Below, piece by piece: positions 46,220-56,000 of a stretch of 64,000 bases of DNA. The translations under genes were made by a program, and so were the position numbers. The stretch's first letter is position 1. Each line of letters starts with the position of its first letter. Source of the DNA: Micromonospora pallida (GTDB taxonomy: Bacteria > Actinomycetota > Actinomycetes > Mycobacteriales > Micromonosporaceae); contig NZ_FMHW01000002.1 of the NCBI RefSeq assembly GCF_900090325.1, forward strand, positions 4,155,001-4,219,000. Reading direction: 5' to 3'. The notes beneath the pieces are model-generated. The model was not told where the DNA came from and ran no database searches. It worked only from the letters and a program-made list of their open reading frames with translations.

Positions 46220-46870
46220 TCAGGACGGCGGTGGGTGGCCGTTCGGGCGAGGTGGCCGGAACGTGGGCAGCGGGGCGGACCAGTGCCGGCGCAGGGCCAC
46301 CAGGCGGAGGCCGAAGACCAGCGCCGCGGCGACAGTCAGCGGGACGGGGCCGGTGCGGTCGAGGCCGTCCAGCGCCACCACCGTGGCCGCGCCGATCAGG
46401 GCGGCGACCGCGTAGATCTCCCGGCGCAGCACGACCGGGATCTCCCCGGTGAGCAGGTCCCGGCCGAGGCCGCCGCCGATCCCGGTGAGCATGCCGACCA
46501 GGCACGCGCCGACCGGCGGAACCTGCGCGTCCAGGGCCCGGAGGGTGCCGGTGACGGTGAACAGGGCCAGCCCCGCCGCGTCCAGCACCAGGACGGTGGT
46601 CCGCAGTCGGGCGAACTGGGGGTGCAGCCGGAAGACGACCGCCGAGGCGACCACGGCGGTGGCGGCGTACCGCCAGTCCGCGAAGGCGAGCGGCGGGGCC
46701 TGGTCGACGACGAGGTCCCGGACGATGCCGCCGCCGAGGGCGGCCACGAAGCCGACGAAGACGACGCCGAAGAGGTCCAGGCGCTTGGCCACCGCGGCGG
46801 ACGCCCCGGAGGCGGCGAAGACAGCCACGCCGACCAGGTCGGCCAGGAGCAGGGCGGTGGAGGTGGTCAC
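46220..46870 (-). CDS. TRIC-type (UPF0126) cation channel family protein
   Basis: A 216-residue membrane protein with seven predicted helices in two repeats, each marked by a glycine-rich kink: [14 protein letters not shown] and [19 protein letters not shown]. These GGG...RDL motifs define the YadS/TRIC family of trimeric cation channels. GTG 46870 is the start. It is separate from the helicase gene (189-base gap) and divergent to nothing. Confidence 0.88.
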   Translation of the reverse strand: MTTSTALLLADLVGVAVFAASGASAAVAKRLDLFGVVFVGFVAALGGGIVRDLVVDQAPPLAFADWRYAATAVVASAVVFRLHPQFARLRTTVLVLDAAGLALFTVTGTLRALDAQVPPVGACLVGMLTGIGGGLGRDLLTGEIPVVLRREIYAVAALIGAATVVALDGLDRTGPVPLTVAAALVFGLRLVALRRHWSAPLPTFRPPRPNGHPPPS

Positions 46871-46910
46871 CGCCGCAGGTTACGTGGGCGGCCGGTCGGG
46901 CCGCCCACGG

Positions 46911-47129
46911 TCAGTCGGCCCAGGAGTCGTAGATCTCCTTGCAGGCGGGGCAGACCGGGGAACCGGGCTTGGCCGCCTTGGTCACCGGGAAGGTCTCCCC
47001 GCAGAGCGCGACCACGAACGTACCCATCACGGCACTCTCGGCGATCTTCTCTTTACGGACGTAATGGAACATTTCCGGCCCGGTGTCGGCGTCCTTCACT
47101 TCGGGACGCTCGAGAACCTCTGTGCTCAT
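46911..47129 (-). CDS. DUF3039 zinc-binding protein
   Basis: A 72-residue protein with [12 protein letters not shown] and [13 protein letters not shown], a likely zinc site. It is conserved in Actinobacteria near sigA. Start ATG 47129 with GGAGGTGTGTC upstream. It lies 41 bases from the TRIC gene and may be co-transcribed with it. Function unknown. Confidence 0.85.
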   Translation of the reverse strand: MSTEVLERPEVKDADTGPEMFHYVRKEKIAESAVMGTFVVALCGETFPVTKAAKPGSPVCPACKEIYDSWAD

Positions 47130-47207
47130 GACACACCTCCAACTTTCCAGTCTGGCAGGTCACTTCCGCATGGTCCACCGGAGTGTCCCGGTAGGCGCAC
47201 CGCACCG

Positions 47208-47213
47208 TACGGT
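47208..47213 (+). promoter_or_regulatory. -10 element TACGGT, leaderless start for psuG
   Basis: TACGGT lies six bases before GTG 47220, so the mRNA should start at the GTG. It is another example of the TANNNT-N6-start layout. Confidence 0.5.
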
Positions 47214-47219
47214 GGCGGC

Positions 47220-48143
47220 GTGACCGACTTTCACATCCGACCCGGCGACGAGGTCGCCGAGGCGCTGCGCGCCGGGCGTCCGGTGGTCGCCCTGGAGAGC
47301 ACCATCGTCTCGCACGGCCTGCCCCGGCCGGAAAACCTGCGGGTCGCCCGGCAGATCGAGCGGGCGGTCCGGGACGTGGGCGCGGTGCCGGCGACCATCG
47401 GCATGGTGGGCGGCCGGCTGGTGGTGGGACTCGACGACGCGGAGCTGACCCGGCTGGCCACCGCCGACGGCGTGGCGAAGCTCTCCGTACGGGATCTCGC
47501 GGTGGCCGCCGCGACCGGCGCGGACGGGGCGACGACGGTCGCCGCGACCAGCGCGGTGGCCGCCGCGGCGGGGATCAGGGTGTTCGCCACCGGCGGGCTC
47601 GGCGGGGTGCACCGGGAGGCCGCGCAGACCTTCGACGAGTCGGCCGACCTGACCACCCTGGCCCGCACCCCGATCGCGGTGGTCTGCGCCGGGGTCAAGT
47701 CGATCCTCGACGTCGGGGCGACCCTGGAGCGGATGGAGACGCTCGGCGTCGGGGTGGTCGGCTACCGCACCCGGCGGTTCCCCGGTTTCTTCGTCACCGA
47801 CGGCGGTTTCGACCTGGACTGGTCGGTCGACTCGCCGGAGCAGGTGGCGGCGGTGCTGGCCGCCCGTGCCGCACACGGCGTGCAGACCGGCGGGCTGGTG
47901 GTGGCCAACCCACTCCCCGTCGACGAGCAGCTCGACCGGGACCTGCACGACCGGACCCTCGCCGACGGGCTGGCCCGGCTCGAGCGGGCCGGGGTGACCG
48001 GCAAGGCGGTGACGCCGTACCTGCTCGCCCACTTCCACTCCGCCACGCAGGGGGCGAGCCTGGCGGTGAACGTCCGGCTCGTCCTGCGCAACGCGGACCT
48101 GGCCGCGCGGATCGCGGTCGCCGCCGCCCGCTCCGCCGCCTGA
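47220..48143 (+). CDS. psuG: Pseudouridine-5'-phosphate glycosidase
   Basis: A 307-residue enzyme that splits the C-glycosidic bond of pseudouridine 5'-phosphate into uracil and ribose 5-phosphate. Family hallmarks are [39 protein letters not shown] and [15 protein letters not shown] 47220 sits on a leaderless promoter, and the stop overlaps the kinase gene's ATG (TGATG). With the next gene it gives a full pseudouridine salvage route, relevant to turnover of modified RNA. Confidence 0.93.
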   Translation: MTDFHIRPGDEVAEALRAGRPVVALESTIVSHGLPRPENLRVARQIERAVRDVGAVPATIGMVGGRLVVGLDDAELTRLATADGVAKLSVRDLAVAAATGADGATTVAATSAVAAAAGIRVFATGGLGGVHREAAQTFDESADLTTLARTPIAVVCAGVKSILDVGATLERMETLGVGVVGYRTRRFPGFFVTDGGFDLDWSVDSPEQVAAVLAARAAHGVQTGGLVVANPLPVDEQLDRDLHDRTLADGLARLERAGVTGKAVTPYLLAHFHSATQGASLAVNVRLVLRNADLAARIAVAAARSAA

Positions 48144-49042
48144 TGAACCGCCCGCCCCGGGTGGTCGTGGTCGGCGACGTGGTGACCGACGTGGTCGCAG
48201 TGGTCGCCGGACCACTGGCGATCGGTTCGGACACCCCGGCCGAGATCCGGGTCACCGGCGGCGGCCAGGCCGCCAACACCGCCGCCTGGCTGGCCGAGCT
48301 GGGCGTACCGGTCACCCTGGTCGGGGCGGTCGGGGACGACGAGGCGGGTCGGGCGCGGGTCGCCGAGCTGACCCGGGCCGGGATCGACTGCGCGGTCGTC
48401 GCGTACGGCGACCGGCCGACCGGCAGCGTGGTGGTGCTCGCCTCCGGCGTCGAGCGGACCATGCTCACCGAGCGCGGGGCGAACGAGCGGTTGACCGGCG
48501 CGCAGGTGCGCTCAGCCCTGGCCGGGGCGTCGGACGCGCGGCACCTGCATCTGTCGGCGTACCCGCTGCTGGACGCCGTGTCGCGCGACGCGGGACTCGC
48601 GGCGTTGGCCGCGGCGCGCGAGGGTGGGCTCACCACCAGCGTCGACGCGGCGTCCGCGGCGCCGCTGCGGCAGGTCGGCGCGGCGGCGTTCCTGGACTGG
48701 GTACGCGGCGTCGACCTGCTCCTGGTCAACGCCGACGAGGCGGAGGTGCTCGCCGGCGGCACCGACCCGGCCGAGCGGGCCCGGACGCTGACGGCGACGG
48801 CCCGGTACGTGGTGGTCAAGTGCGGATCGGCCGGGTCGGTCTGGGCCGGACCGGACGGCACGGTGACGACGGCACCGGCGCAGCGGGTGGCGGTGGTCGA
48901 CGTCACCGGGGCCGGAGATGCCTTCGCGGCCGGGCTGATCGCCGGCTGGCTCGCCGGGGCGACCCCGGCGGCAGCGCTGGCCCGCGCCGGCGGGCTCGGC
49001 GCCCGCGCGGTGGCCGGAGTCGGCGCGCGCCCGCCTGGGTGA
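48143..49042 (+). CDS. psuK: PfkB-family pseudouridine kinase
   Basis: A 299-residue ribokinase-fold kinase. The sugar-binding signature is RVTGGGQAANTAAWLAELG, the catalytic site is DVTGAGDAFAAGLIAG, and LLVNADEAEVLAGG is the standard NxxE motif. By context it phosphorylates pseudouridine to feed psuG, since the genes overlap. Other PfkB substrates cannot be excluded by sequence alone. Confidence 0.87.
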   Translation: MNRPPRVVVVGDVVTDVVAVVAGPLAIGSDTPAEIRVTGGGQAANTAAWLAELGVPVTLVGAVGDDEAGRARVAELTRAGIDCAVVAYGDRPTGSVVVLASGVERTMLTERGANERLTGAQVRSALAGASDARHLHLSAYPLLDAVSRDAGLAALAAAREGGLTTSVDAASAAPLRQVGAAAFLDWVRGVDLLLVNADEAEVLAGGTDPAERARTLTATARYVVVKCGSAGSVWAGPDGTVTTAPAQRVAVVDVTGAGDAFAAGLIAGWLAGATPAAALARAGGLGARAVAGVGARPPG

Positions 49043-49101
49043 GGCCGAGCCAGGTGAGGCCGAGCCCTCAGTCGCACGGCCGGCCCGGGTGAGGCCGAGC
49101 C
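49038..49101. repeat. GGTGAGGCCGAGCC repeats after psuK
   Basis: Copies at 49038-49051, 49053-49066 and 49088-49101; the first includes the psuK stop codon. The second and third belong to a roughly 35-base duplicated unit. No role seen. Confidence 0.55.
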
Positions 49102-49137
49102 CAGAGCCGTACGGCCCACCCCGGTGTGGCCGGGACT

Positions 49138-49491
49138 TCAGAGGTCGGCGTCGATGACCCGGTGGGGGCGTTCCTCGGTGGCGGCGAGGCTACGCGGCGG
49201 GGGCGCGTCCCGGCGCGGCGGGCGGTGGAACATCCGGTTCTCGTCCTTCGGCGGCCGGTCGTTGGCGATCAGCACCGCCAGCCAGGGGATGAGCACCATG
49301 CCGAGCGCGCAGAGCGGCAGCCAGAGCCAGAGCAGCGGGGCCTGCGCCCCGACCAGGACAGCGCCCACGACCAGGCAGGCCACCCGGATCGACATCATCA
49401 CGACGTACCGTCGCTGCCGGCTGTTGAGCTGGTCGTCCTGGCTGCGCGGGGCGTCGGTGATCAGGATCGGCTGGTACGCCTGACGCTTCAC
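49138..49491 (-). CDS. DUF3099 membrane protein
   Basis: A 117-residue protein with two closely spaced helices (IRVACLVVGAVLVGAQAPLL and WLPLCALGMVLIPWLAVLI), preceded by AYQPILITDAPRSQDDQL and followed by a basic, proline-rich tail. This is the DUF3099 pattern. It is a single leftward gene; function unknown. Confidence 0.82.
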   Translation of the reverse strand: MKRQAYQPILITDAPRSQDDQLNSRQRRYVVMMSIRVACLVVGAVLVGAQAPLLWLWLPLCALGMVLIPWLAVLIANDRPPKDENRMFHRPPRRDAPPPRSLAATEERPHRVIDADL

Positions 49492-49584
49492 GACGGACCT
49501 CCTCGAGGGGTTCGACCCATCCTGTCACCTGAGACCGTCTCACGGCGACAGTCGACGCGACGGGATTCCGTGTTACGTGCGTGG

Positions 49585-49590
49585 TACGCT
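49585..49590 (+). promoter_or_regulatory. -10 element TACGCT, leaderless start for the BrnT-like gene
   Basis: TACGCT, six bases, then GTG 49597. No ribosome site is present, consistent with a leaderless mRNA. Confidence 0.5.
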
Positions 49591-49596
49591 CCGCCC

Positions 49597-49884
49597 GTGG
49601 GTAGCCGGTTCAGCTTCACCGAGGAGGCACTGGCCAACCTGCGGGTCTACGGCGTCTCCCCGGGCGAGGTCTGGGAGGCGCTGCACAGCTCCCGCCGGGT
49701 GATCCGGCACCTGGGCGACGACGTGATGGTCGTCTACGCCGCCGCCCGCCGGGGCCGAGGGTTGGCCGTGCTGCTCGCCGAGGCCGACGGGCTCGACAAC
49801 GACTGGGACATCCTCTCCGCCCGCGACCTGAGCGACGTGGAAGCCAAGCGCTACGAGGAAGCCGTGCGGAGATCGCGCCGATGA
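49597..49884 (+). CDS. BrnT-like toxin candidate
   Basis: A 95-residue protein that resembles BrnT ribonuclease toxins in shape: an opening FSFTEEALANLRVYGVSPGEV, a central beta sheet with RHLGDDVMVVYAAARRGRGLAV, and an ending ILSARDLSDVEAKRYEEA that matches the BrnT SAR...ERxxYE tail. GTG 49597 uses a leaderless promoter. The next gene starts 13 bases later and encodes a small DNA-binding-like protein, so the two probably form a toxin-antitoxin pair. Similarity is from motif pattern, not alignment. Confidence 0.6.
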   Translation: MGSRFSFTEEALANLRVYGVSPGEVWEALHSSRRVIRHLGDDVMVVYAAARRGRGLAVLLAEADGLDNDWDILSARDLSDVEAKRYEEAVRRSRR

Positions 49885-49897
49885 GGAGGCCGGGACG

Positions 49898-50209
49898 ATG
49901 AACCGCGAGGACGCGACCAGGCAGTTCCACGAGGGTGGCGACCGCCTGGCCGAACTGGTCGACGACGGCCAGCCGGTCGGGCTGCCGACGCCGGACACCG
50001 ACGTGCCGATGGTCAGCCGGTCGGTGCGCCTGCCCCTGGACACCTACGAGCGGGTCCGGGCCGTGGCCGAGGCCCGGGGGCTCGGGGTCACCACGCTGAT
50101 GCGGCAGTGGATCGAGGCCGGCCTGGCCGACCTGGACGACTCGGCGACGGTCTCCCTGGCCGACGTGCGGCGGGCCCTCGCCGCCCTCGCCCACCCGACC
50201 GCCGCCTGA
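49898..50209 (+). CDS. BrnA/ribbon-helix-helix-like antitoxin candidate
   Basis: A 103-residue protein. The segment MVSRSVRLPLDTYERVRAVA, then GLGVTTLMRQWIEAG, has the sheet-helix-helix pattern of ribbon-helix-helix DNA-binding antitoxins. An N-terminal region (MNREDATRQFHEGGDRLAEL) may be the toxin-binding arm. ATG 49898 has GGAGG upstream. It follows the BrnT-like gene in one transcript. Confidence 0.6.
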   Translation: MNREDATRQFHEGGDRLAELVDDGQPVGLPTPDTDVPMVSRSVRLPLDTYERVRAVAEARGLGVTTLMRQWIEAGLADLDDSATVSLADVRRALAALAHPTAA

Positions 50210-50219
50210 GCCACCCGCC

Positions 50220-50306
50220 GGTCAGCCCTTCGCTGCGGCGACGCGGTACCACCCGGCCGGGCCCGTGCCGCTCGCCGGCCGGTACCGCCGACGGTCAGCC
50301 CTTCGT
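50220..50306. repeat. Short duplication of a gene 3' end
   Basis: GGTCAGCCCTTCG occurs at 50221-50233 and again at 50294-50306, where it holds the stop of the HhH-GPD gene. Both copies are read in a frame ending in AKG. It is similar in kind to the repeat at the end of hemQ. Confidence 0.45.
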
Positions 50307-50870
50307 CGCCTTGGCCGCTGCCTTCTGCTGCTGCTTGTACTCACGCACCCGGCCCAGCGACGCCACGTCGGTGATGTCGGCCACCGAGCGGTACGCGTCC
50401 GCGTCGCCGTACCCGCCGGCCGCCTCCCGCCAGCCGGTCGGGCGGACGTCGAAGCGCTTGCCGAGCAGGGCCAGGAAGATCTGCGCCTTCTGCTGGCCGA
50501 AGCCGGGCAGGTCGGTGAGTCGGCGCAGCAGCTGCGTGCCGTCGGTGACGTCGGCCCAGATCCCGGCGGCGTTCCCGTCGTACCGCTCGACCAGCACCCG
50601 GCACACCTCCTGCACCCGGCCCGCCATCGCCTTCGGGAACCGGTGCAGGGCCGGCGGCCGGGCGAAGACCTCGACCAGGGCCTCCGGGTCGTACGCTGCC
50701 AACTCCCGGGCGTCCGGTGCGTGCCCGAGCCGCTCGGCCAGCACGTACGGCGAGGTGAACGCCTTCTCGAGCGGGATCTGTTGGTCCAGGACCATGCCGA
50801 GCAGCAGGGCCAACGGATCATGGTTGAGCAGCCGGTTGGCCTCGGGGTCGATGGGCAACGAGAGCGTCAT
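50295..50870 (-). CDS. HhH-GPD family DNA repair-like protein
   Basis: A 191-residue protein with a helix-hairpin-helix (TDLPGFGQQKAQIFLALLG) and, just after, FDVRPTGWRE where an EndoIII/AlkA-type catalytic aspartate would be. The start region LNHDPLALLLGMVLDQQIPLEKAF is typical of small actinobacterial HhH-GPD proteins, which lack the iron-sulfur cluster. Start ATG 50870. Base-excision glycosylase activity is likely but the lesion is unknown. The C-terminus is lysine/alanine-rich. Confidence 0.82.
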   Translation of the reverse strand: MTLSLPIDPEANRLLNHDPLALLLGMVLDQQIPLEKAFTSPYVLAERLGHAPDARELAAYDPEALVEVFARPPALHRFPKAMAGRVQEVCRVLVERYDGNAAGIWADVTDGTQLLRRLTDLPGFGQQKAQIFLALLGKRFDVRPTGWREAAGGYGDADAYRSVADITDVASLGRVREYKQQQKAAAKATKG

Positions 50871-51022
50871 GCGCCCATCCTGCCCGGCTGAGCCCGTCAG
50901 GAACGGCACGACGTACCGGACGGCTCGGTGGACGTCCGGCCGCTGACGCGACTTCAACATGTTCCCGGACGGATGTCGTGGGTGGTGCCGGCGCCGTCCC
51001 GGCGGGCAGGCAGGATGGCGAG

Positions 51023-52504
51023 GTGGACGAACACGACATGCTGCTCTCCCCCGCCGGTGTCGACCGGCTGCGCACCGCGCTGACCAGCGCCGGTTTCACC
51101 GGCACCGGTATCGCCGACCGGCTCGGGCCGCCGGCCACCGCCGCGATGACGCGCAACGACTACCGGGCGGCGCTGCGCGCGACCGAGGACCGGGACCGGC
51201 TCGGCACGCTGATCCGCCTGTTCATCTGCGAGCAGACCGAGCCGGAGGCGTCGGTCGTCGCCGCCCTCGCGCCGCTGACCGTGGCCGAGGCCCTCGACGC
51301 CGGGTTCGTCGAGCGGTACGGCGACGGCCTGCGCGCCGGGATCGACCTGGAGCCGTACGGGGACGACTGGTGGGTACTCGCCGACCTGCCGGCCAGCGCC
51401 CGACCCGGTCCGCTGCACGCCGAACACGTCCTCGGGGTCGGCGGGGCGACGCAGACCCTGCTCGGCGCGACGGTCCGCCGGCCGGTGGAGACCGCGCTCG
51501 ACCTCGGCACCGGTTCCGGCGTCCAGGCTCTGCACCTGTCCACCCACGCCCGCCGGGTCACCGCCACCGACCTCTCGGCGCGGGCGCTGCGCTTCGCGGC
51601 CACCACCGCCGCGCTCAACGGGCTGGACTGGGAACTGCTCCGGGGTGACCTGGTCGCCCCGGTCGCCGGTCGCCGGTTCGACCTGGTGGTGAGCAACCCG
51701 CCGTTCGTGGTCGGCCCGGGTACCACCACCCACGTCTACCGGGACTCCGGCCGGGTCGGCGACGCGGTCGGCGCGGAGCTGGCCGCCGCCGCTCCGGGGC
51801 TGCTCACCGAGGGCGGGACCATGCAGTACCTGGCGAACTGGGTGCACGTCACCGGCGAGGACTGGGGTGATCGGGTGGCCGGCTGGTTCGCCGGCACCGG
51901 CCTGGACGCCTGGGTCGTCCAGCGCGAGGTCGCCGACCCGATGGCGTACGTGAACCTGTGGGTGACCGACGTCGGCGAGACCCCGGACCCGCACCGGATG
52001 GCGGCCTGGCTGGACTGGTTCGACGCGCACAAGGTGGAGGCGGTCGGCTTCGGCATCGTCAGCCTGCGCAACAGCGGCCACGACGACCCGGTGGTCCGGG
52101 TGGAGGACCTGCGGCAGCGGGTCGAGCCGCCGATGGGTGACCACGTCGCCGGCTGGTTCGACCGGCAGGACTGGCTGCGCGCCCACGACACCGAGGGGCT
52201 GCTGGCGCACCGCTTCCGGGCCGCCGAGGGGTTGCAGCTACGGCAGGAGGCGACCATGGGCGACGAGGGCTGGGCGGTGGACCGGCAGGTGTTGGCCGCG
52301 CCGCACGGGCTGCGCTGGAGCGAGGAGATCGACCCGTTGGTGCTGGCCCTGGTCGGCGGGGCGGACGGACGGCTGCCGCTGCGCGACCAGCTCGCCCTGC
52401 TGGCCGCCGCGCACGATGTCGCTCCGGACGAGCTGGCCGAGGCGGCCGGCCCGATCGTGGCGCACCTGGTCGAGCGGGGCTTCGTCGAGCCGGTGACCGC
52501 CTGA
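51023..52504 (+). CDS. Class I SAM-dependent methyltransferase
   Basis: A 493-residue protein. An N-terminal helical domain of about 140 residues precedes a PrmC/RsmC-like methyltransferase core: motif [17 protein letters not shown], then [15 protein letters not shown] and the amino-methylating motif [13 protein letters not shown] long C-terminal extension follows. The NPPF motif suggests N-methylation of an amide or base. GTG 51023 has CAGGAT six bases upstream and may be leaderless; a second start at 51038 is possible. Its stop overlaps the dtd start (TGATG). Target unknown. Confidence 0.82.
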   Translation: MDEHDMLLSPAGVDRLRTALTSAGFTGTGIADRLGPPATAAMTRNDYRAALRATEDRDRLGTLIRLFICEQTEPEASVVAALAPLTVAEALDAGFVERYGDGLRAGIDLEPYGDDWWVLADLPASARPGPLHAEHVLGVGGATQTLLGATVRRPVETALDLGTGSGVQALHLSTHARRVTATDLSARALRFAATTAALNGLDWELLRGDLVAPVAGRRFDLVVSNPPFVVGPGTTTHVYRDSGRVGDAVGAELAAAAPGLLTEGGTMQYLANWVHVTGEDWGDRVAGWFAGTGLDAWVVQREVADPMAYVNLWVTDVGETPDPHRMAAWLDWFDAHKVEAVGFGIVSLRNSGHDDPVVRVEDLRQRVEPPMGDHVAGWFDRQDWLRAHDTEGLLAHRFRAAEGLQLRQEATMGDEGWAVDRQVLAAPHGLRWSEEIDPLVLALVGGADGRLPLRDQLALLAAAHDVAPDELAEAAGPIVAHLVERGFVEPVTA

Positions 52505-52926
52505 TGCGGGCGGTGGTGCAGACGGTCGGCCGGGCCAGCGTGACGGTGGACGGTGAGGTGGTCGGGGCGATCACCGACGGCCTGCTGGTGCTGCTCGGGG
52601 TGACCCACACGGACACCCCGGAGATCGCCCGGACGATGGCTCGCAAGGTCCACGAGCTGCGCATCCTCGACGACGAGCGGTCCGCGGCGGAGACCGGGGC
52701 GCCGGTCCTGGTGGTCAGCCAGTTCACCCTCTACGGCGACGCCCGCAAGGGACGCCGGCCGAGCTGGACCGCCGCCGCGCCGGCCGAGGTGGCCGAGCCT
52801 CTGGTCACCGAGGTCGTCGAGGCGCTGCGGTCCCGGGGCGCCACGGTCGCCACCGGCCGCTTCCGCGCCCACATGCTGGTCGAGAGCGTCAACGTCGGCC
52901 CCCGCACGATCCTGCTCGATCTCTGA
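52504..52926 (+). CDS. dtd: D-aminoacyl-tRNA deacylase
   Basis: A 140-residue enzyme that removes D-amino acids (and glycine from tRNA-Ala) mischarged on tRNA. The [17 protein letters not shown] motif and the Gly-cisPro element in [11 protein letters not shown] are present. It is translationally coupled to the methyltransferase gene by a TGATG overlap. Length is normal for DTD. It is cytoplasmic. Confidence 0.93.
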   Translation: MRAVVQTVGRASVTVDGEVVGAITDGLLVLLGVTHTDTPEIARTMARKVHELRILDDERSAAETGAPVLVVSQFTLYGDARKGRRPSWTAAAPAEVAEPLVTEVVEALRSRGATVATGRFRAHMLVESVNVGPRTILLDL

Positions 52927-53022
52927 CCAGCACCGGCCGGCCGACGCCCGCCGACGACGGGCCTGCGGCGACCGACGACGGTGGCGGTGTCACGCCGTGG
53001 CGTTACCCCGCCACCGTCAACT

Positions 53023-53052
53023 GTTCACCAGGGTGAACGGCGGCGGTAGAAC
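53023..53052 (+). promoter_or_regulatory. Promoter with an overlapping perfect operator palindrome
   Basis: GTTCACC (53023-53029), two bases, then GGTGAAC (53032-53038) form a perfect palindrome. TTCACC (53024-53029) is spaced 17 bases from TAGAAC (53047-53052), which lies six bases before ATG 53059, so the palindrome covers the -35. A repressor bound there would block the subtilase gene. The regulator could be the TrmB/LuxR-type gene downstream, but this is inference. Confidence 0.55.
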
Positions 53053-53058
53053 CGTCGC

Positions 53059-56000
53059 ATGCAATCCCCCTCACAGCCCTTCGCCTCCGGTCGGAGGCGG
53101 CTGGTCGCCGCTGCGGCGGCGGCCGGACTGATCGCGGCGGGAGCCGCCGCGATCCCGACGTCCGCGACAGCGGCCGACCCGGCTCCGGTCGCCCCGGCCG
53201 CGACCCGGGACACGCACACGGTCACTCTGATCACCGGTGACGTGGTCACGGTGACCAGCCTCGCCGACGGCAGGGCCACGGCCGACGTGGACCGGCCCGA
53301 CAGCGCCACCGGTGGTGTCCGCATCCAGGAGAGCGGCGGTGACCTGTACGTCCTGCCCGAGGAGGCACTGCCGCTGCTGGACAGCGGCACCCTCGACCGG
53401 CGGCTGTTCAACGTCACCGACCTCATCGAGATGGGGTACGACGACGCCCGGAGCACCGCCCTGCCCCTGATCGCCACCTACTCGCCGACGAAGGGCCGCG
53501 CGACCCGCCCGGCGACGCCGCGCGGCACGAAACTCGTCCGCGACCTGCCCAGCATCACGGGTGCGGCGCTGGCCGCCGACAAGAAGCAGGCCCGCGCCTT
53601 CTGGTCCACTGTCGCCCCGGCACCGAACGCGCGGTCCGGCGCGACGCTCGGCGGCGGGGTCGGAAAGCTCTGGCTCGACGGCCGGGTCACCGCCGGCCTG
53701 AAGGAGAGCGTGCCGCAGGTCGGCGCGCCCGAGGCGTGGGCCGCCGGCTACGACGGCACCGGGGTGACGGTGGCCGTGCTGGACACCGGGGTCGACGCCG
53801 CCCACCCCGACCTGGCCGCCCAGATCGACGACAAGGCCAGCTTCGTGCCGGGCGAGGACACCTCCGACGTCCACGGGCACGGCACCCACGTCGCCTCCAC
53901 GATCGCGGGCACCGGCACGGCCTCCGGCGGCGCGTACCGGGGGGTGGCCCCGGGAGCCGACCTGATCGTCGGCAAGGTGCTCAACAACGCGGGGCAGGGC
54001 CTGAACTCGTGGATCATCGCCGGCATGCAGTGGGCGGCCGAGTCCGGGGCGGACGTGGTCAACATGAGCCTCGGCGACAGCTCGCTGATCGACGGCACCG
54101 ACCCGATGGCCCTCGCGGTGGAGACGCTGACCGCCCGGCACGGGACCCTCTTCGTCGTCGCCGCCGGCAACTCCGGGCCGCAGACCATCGGATCGCCCGG
54201 CACCGCCCCCAGCGCGTTGACCGTCGGCGCGGTCGACAAGCAGGACCAGTTGGCGTGGTTCTCCAGCACCGGCCCGCTGGCGCGTACCGGCGCGCTCAAG
54301 CCCGACGTCACCGCGCCCGGCGTCGACATCACCGCGGCCCGCTCCCAGCAGACCACCAGCGGCACGGGCATGTACCAGAGCATGGACGGCACCTCGATGG
54401 CCACGCCGCACGTGGCGGGAGCCGCGGCGATCCTGGCCCAGCGGCACCCGGAGTGGACCGGTCCGCAGCTCAAGGAGGCGCTGACCAGCAGCGCCAAGGG
54501 CCTGGCCGACGAGTACCAGCCGTACCAGGTCGGCACCGGCCGGCTGGACGTGGCGGCGGCGACGCGTAACACCGTACGGGCCACCGGCTCGGCGTTCTTC
54601 GGCGCCTTCGACTGGCCGCACGAGTCCAGCGACGCCCCGGTGACCCGGCAGGTGACCGTCACCAACTCCGGCACCACGGCGGTGACCCTGAACCTGGCCC
54701 TCACCGGCGGCGGCCCGTTCACCCTCGGCGCCTCCTCGGTGACCGTGCCGGCGGGCGGCACCGCGGCCGTCCCGGTGACCGGTGACCCGCGCGGCTCGGC
54801 CCCGGGCCAGCTCACCGGGTACCTGGTCGGCACCGACGCCGCCACCGGCACACCCGTCACCCGGACCGCGCTCGCGCTGTTCAAGGAGGACGAGCGGTAC
54901 GACCTGACGATCAAGCTGCGCGGCCGGGACGGCAAGCCGGCCAGCGCGACCGTCGTGGTGAACCAGGCCGGCGCGCGATCCGCCGACTCGTACCCGGTCA
55001 GCGGCGAGCGGACGCTGCGGCTGCCGCCGGGCACCTACACGGTGGAAACGGTGCTGGACGTCCCGGGCGAGCGCCCCGACGCCCTCGGCTTCGCCCTGCT
55101 GGTCGACCCGGAAACCGTGCTCGACCGCTCGACCGAGGTGGTGCTGGACGCCAGCCGGGCCCGCCTGCTCGACACCGCCACGCCGGAGCGCACCGAGGAC
55201 CGGCAGCGCAAGCTCGACTTCACCGTCCAGTACGCCGGCGGCGCCAGCTTCCGGCAGGCGTTCCAGCTCCCGGTCCGGTACGACGACCTCTACCTGTCGC
55301 CGACGGAGCCGGTCACCCAGGGCTCGTTCACGATGTCCACCCGGTGGCGCAAGGGCGAACCGATGCTGAGCCTGACCGCCAACGGCCTGCTGCCGATCGA
55401 CACCGTTGTCCAGCCGGGCAGCACGCTCACCGCGGGCAAGGACACGCTGCGTCCGGTCTACGCGGGCACCGGCGCCCCCGGCGAGTACGCCGGTGTCGAC
55501 GCCAGGGGCGCGGTCGCGGTGGTGACCCGCAGTGACGCGGTCAGCCCGGCGGAGCGCGCCGCCGCCGCGGCGGCCGCCGGGGCGAAGCTGCTGCTGGTCG
55601 TCAACGACGGCCCCGGCGTCCTCAACGAGCACGTCGGCGACTCCCCGATCCCGGTCGCCACGGTGCATCGGGACGCCGGGCGGAAGCTCGTCGAGGCGGC
55701 CCGCGCCGGGGCGCCGAAACTGACCGTCACCCGGACGCCGTACGCCAGCTACCTCTACGATCTGGCCCGCGTCTACCCCGGACAGGTGCCCGACCAGCCG
55801 CTCACCTACCACCCGGGTCGCAACGACCTGGCCCGGATCGACGCCCGGTACCACGCGGTGCGAGACGGCGAGGGCGAGGGCTACCGGTACGACATGACCT
55901 TCAGCCCCTCGTTCGGTTTCCGCGAGCGGGAGTGGCACCCCGGCACCCGTACCGAGTGGGTCACGCCGGACGTGGTCTGGCACGAGGTGCACATCCAGGA

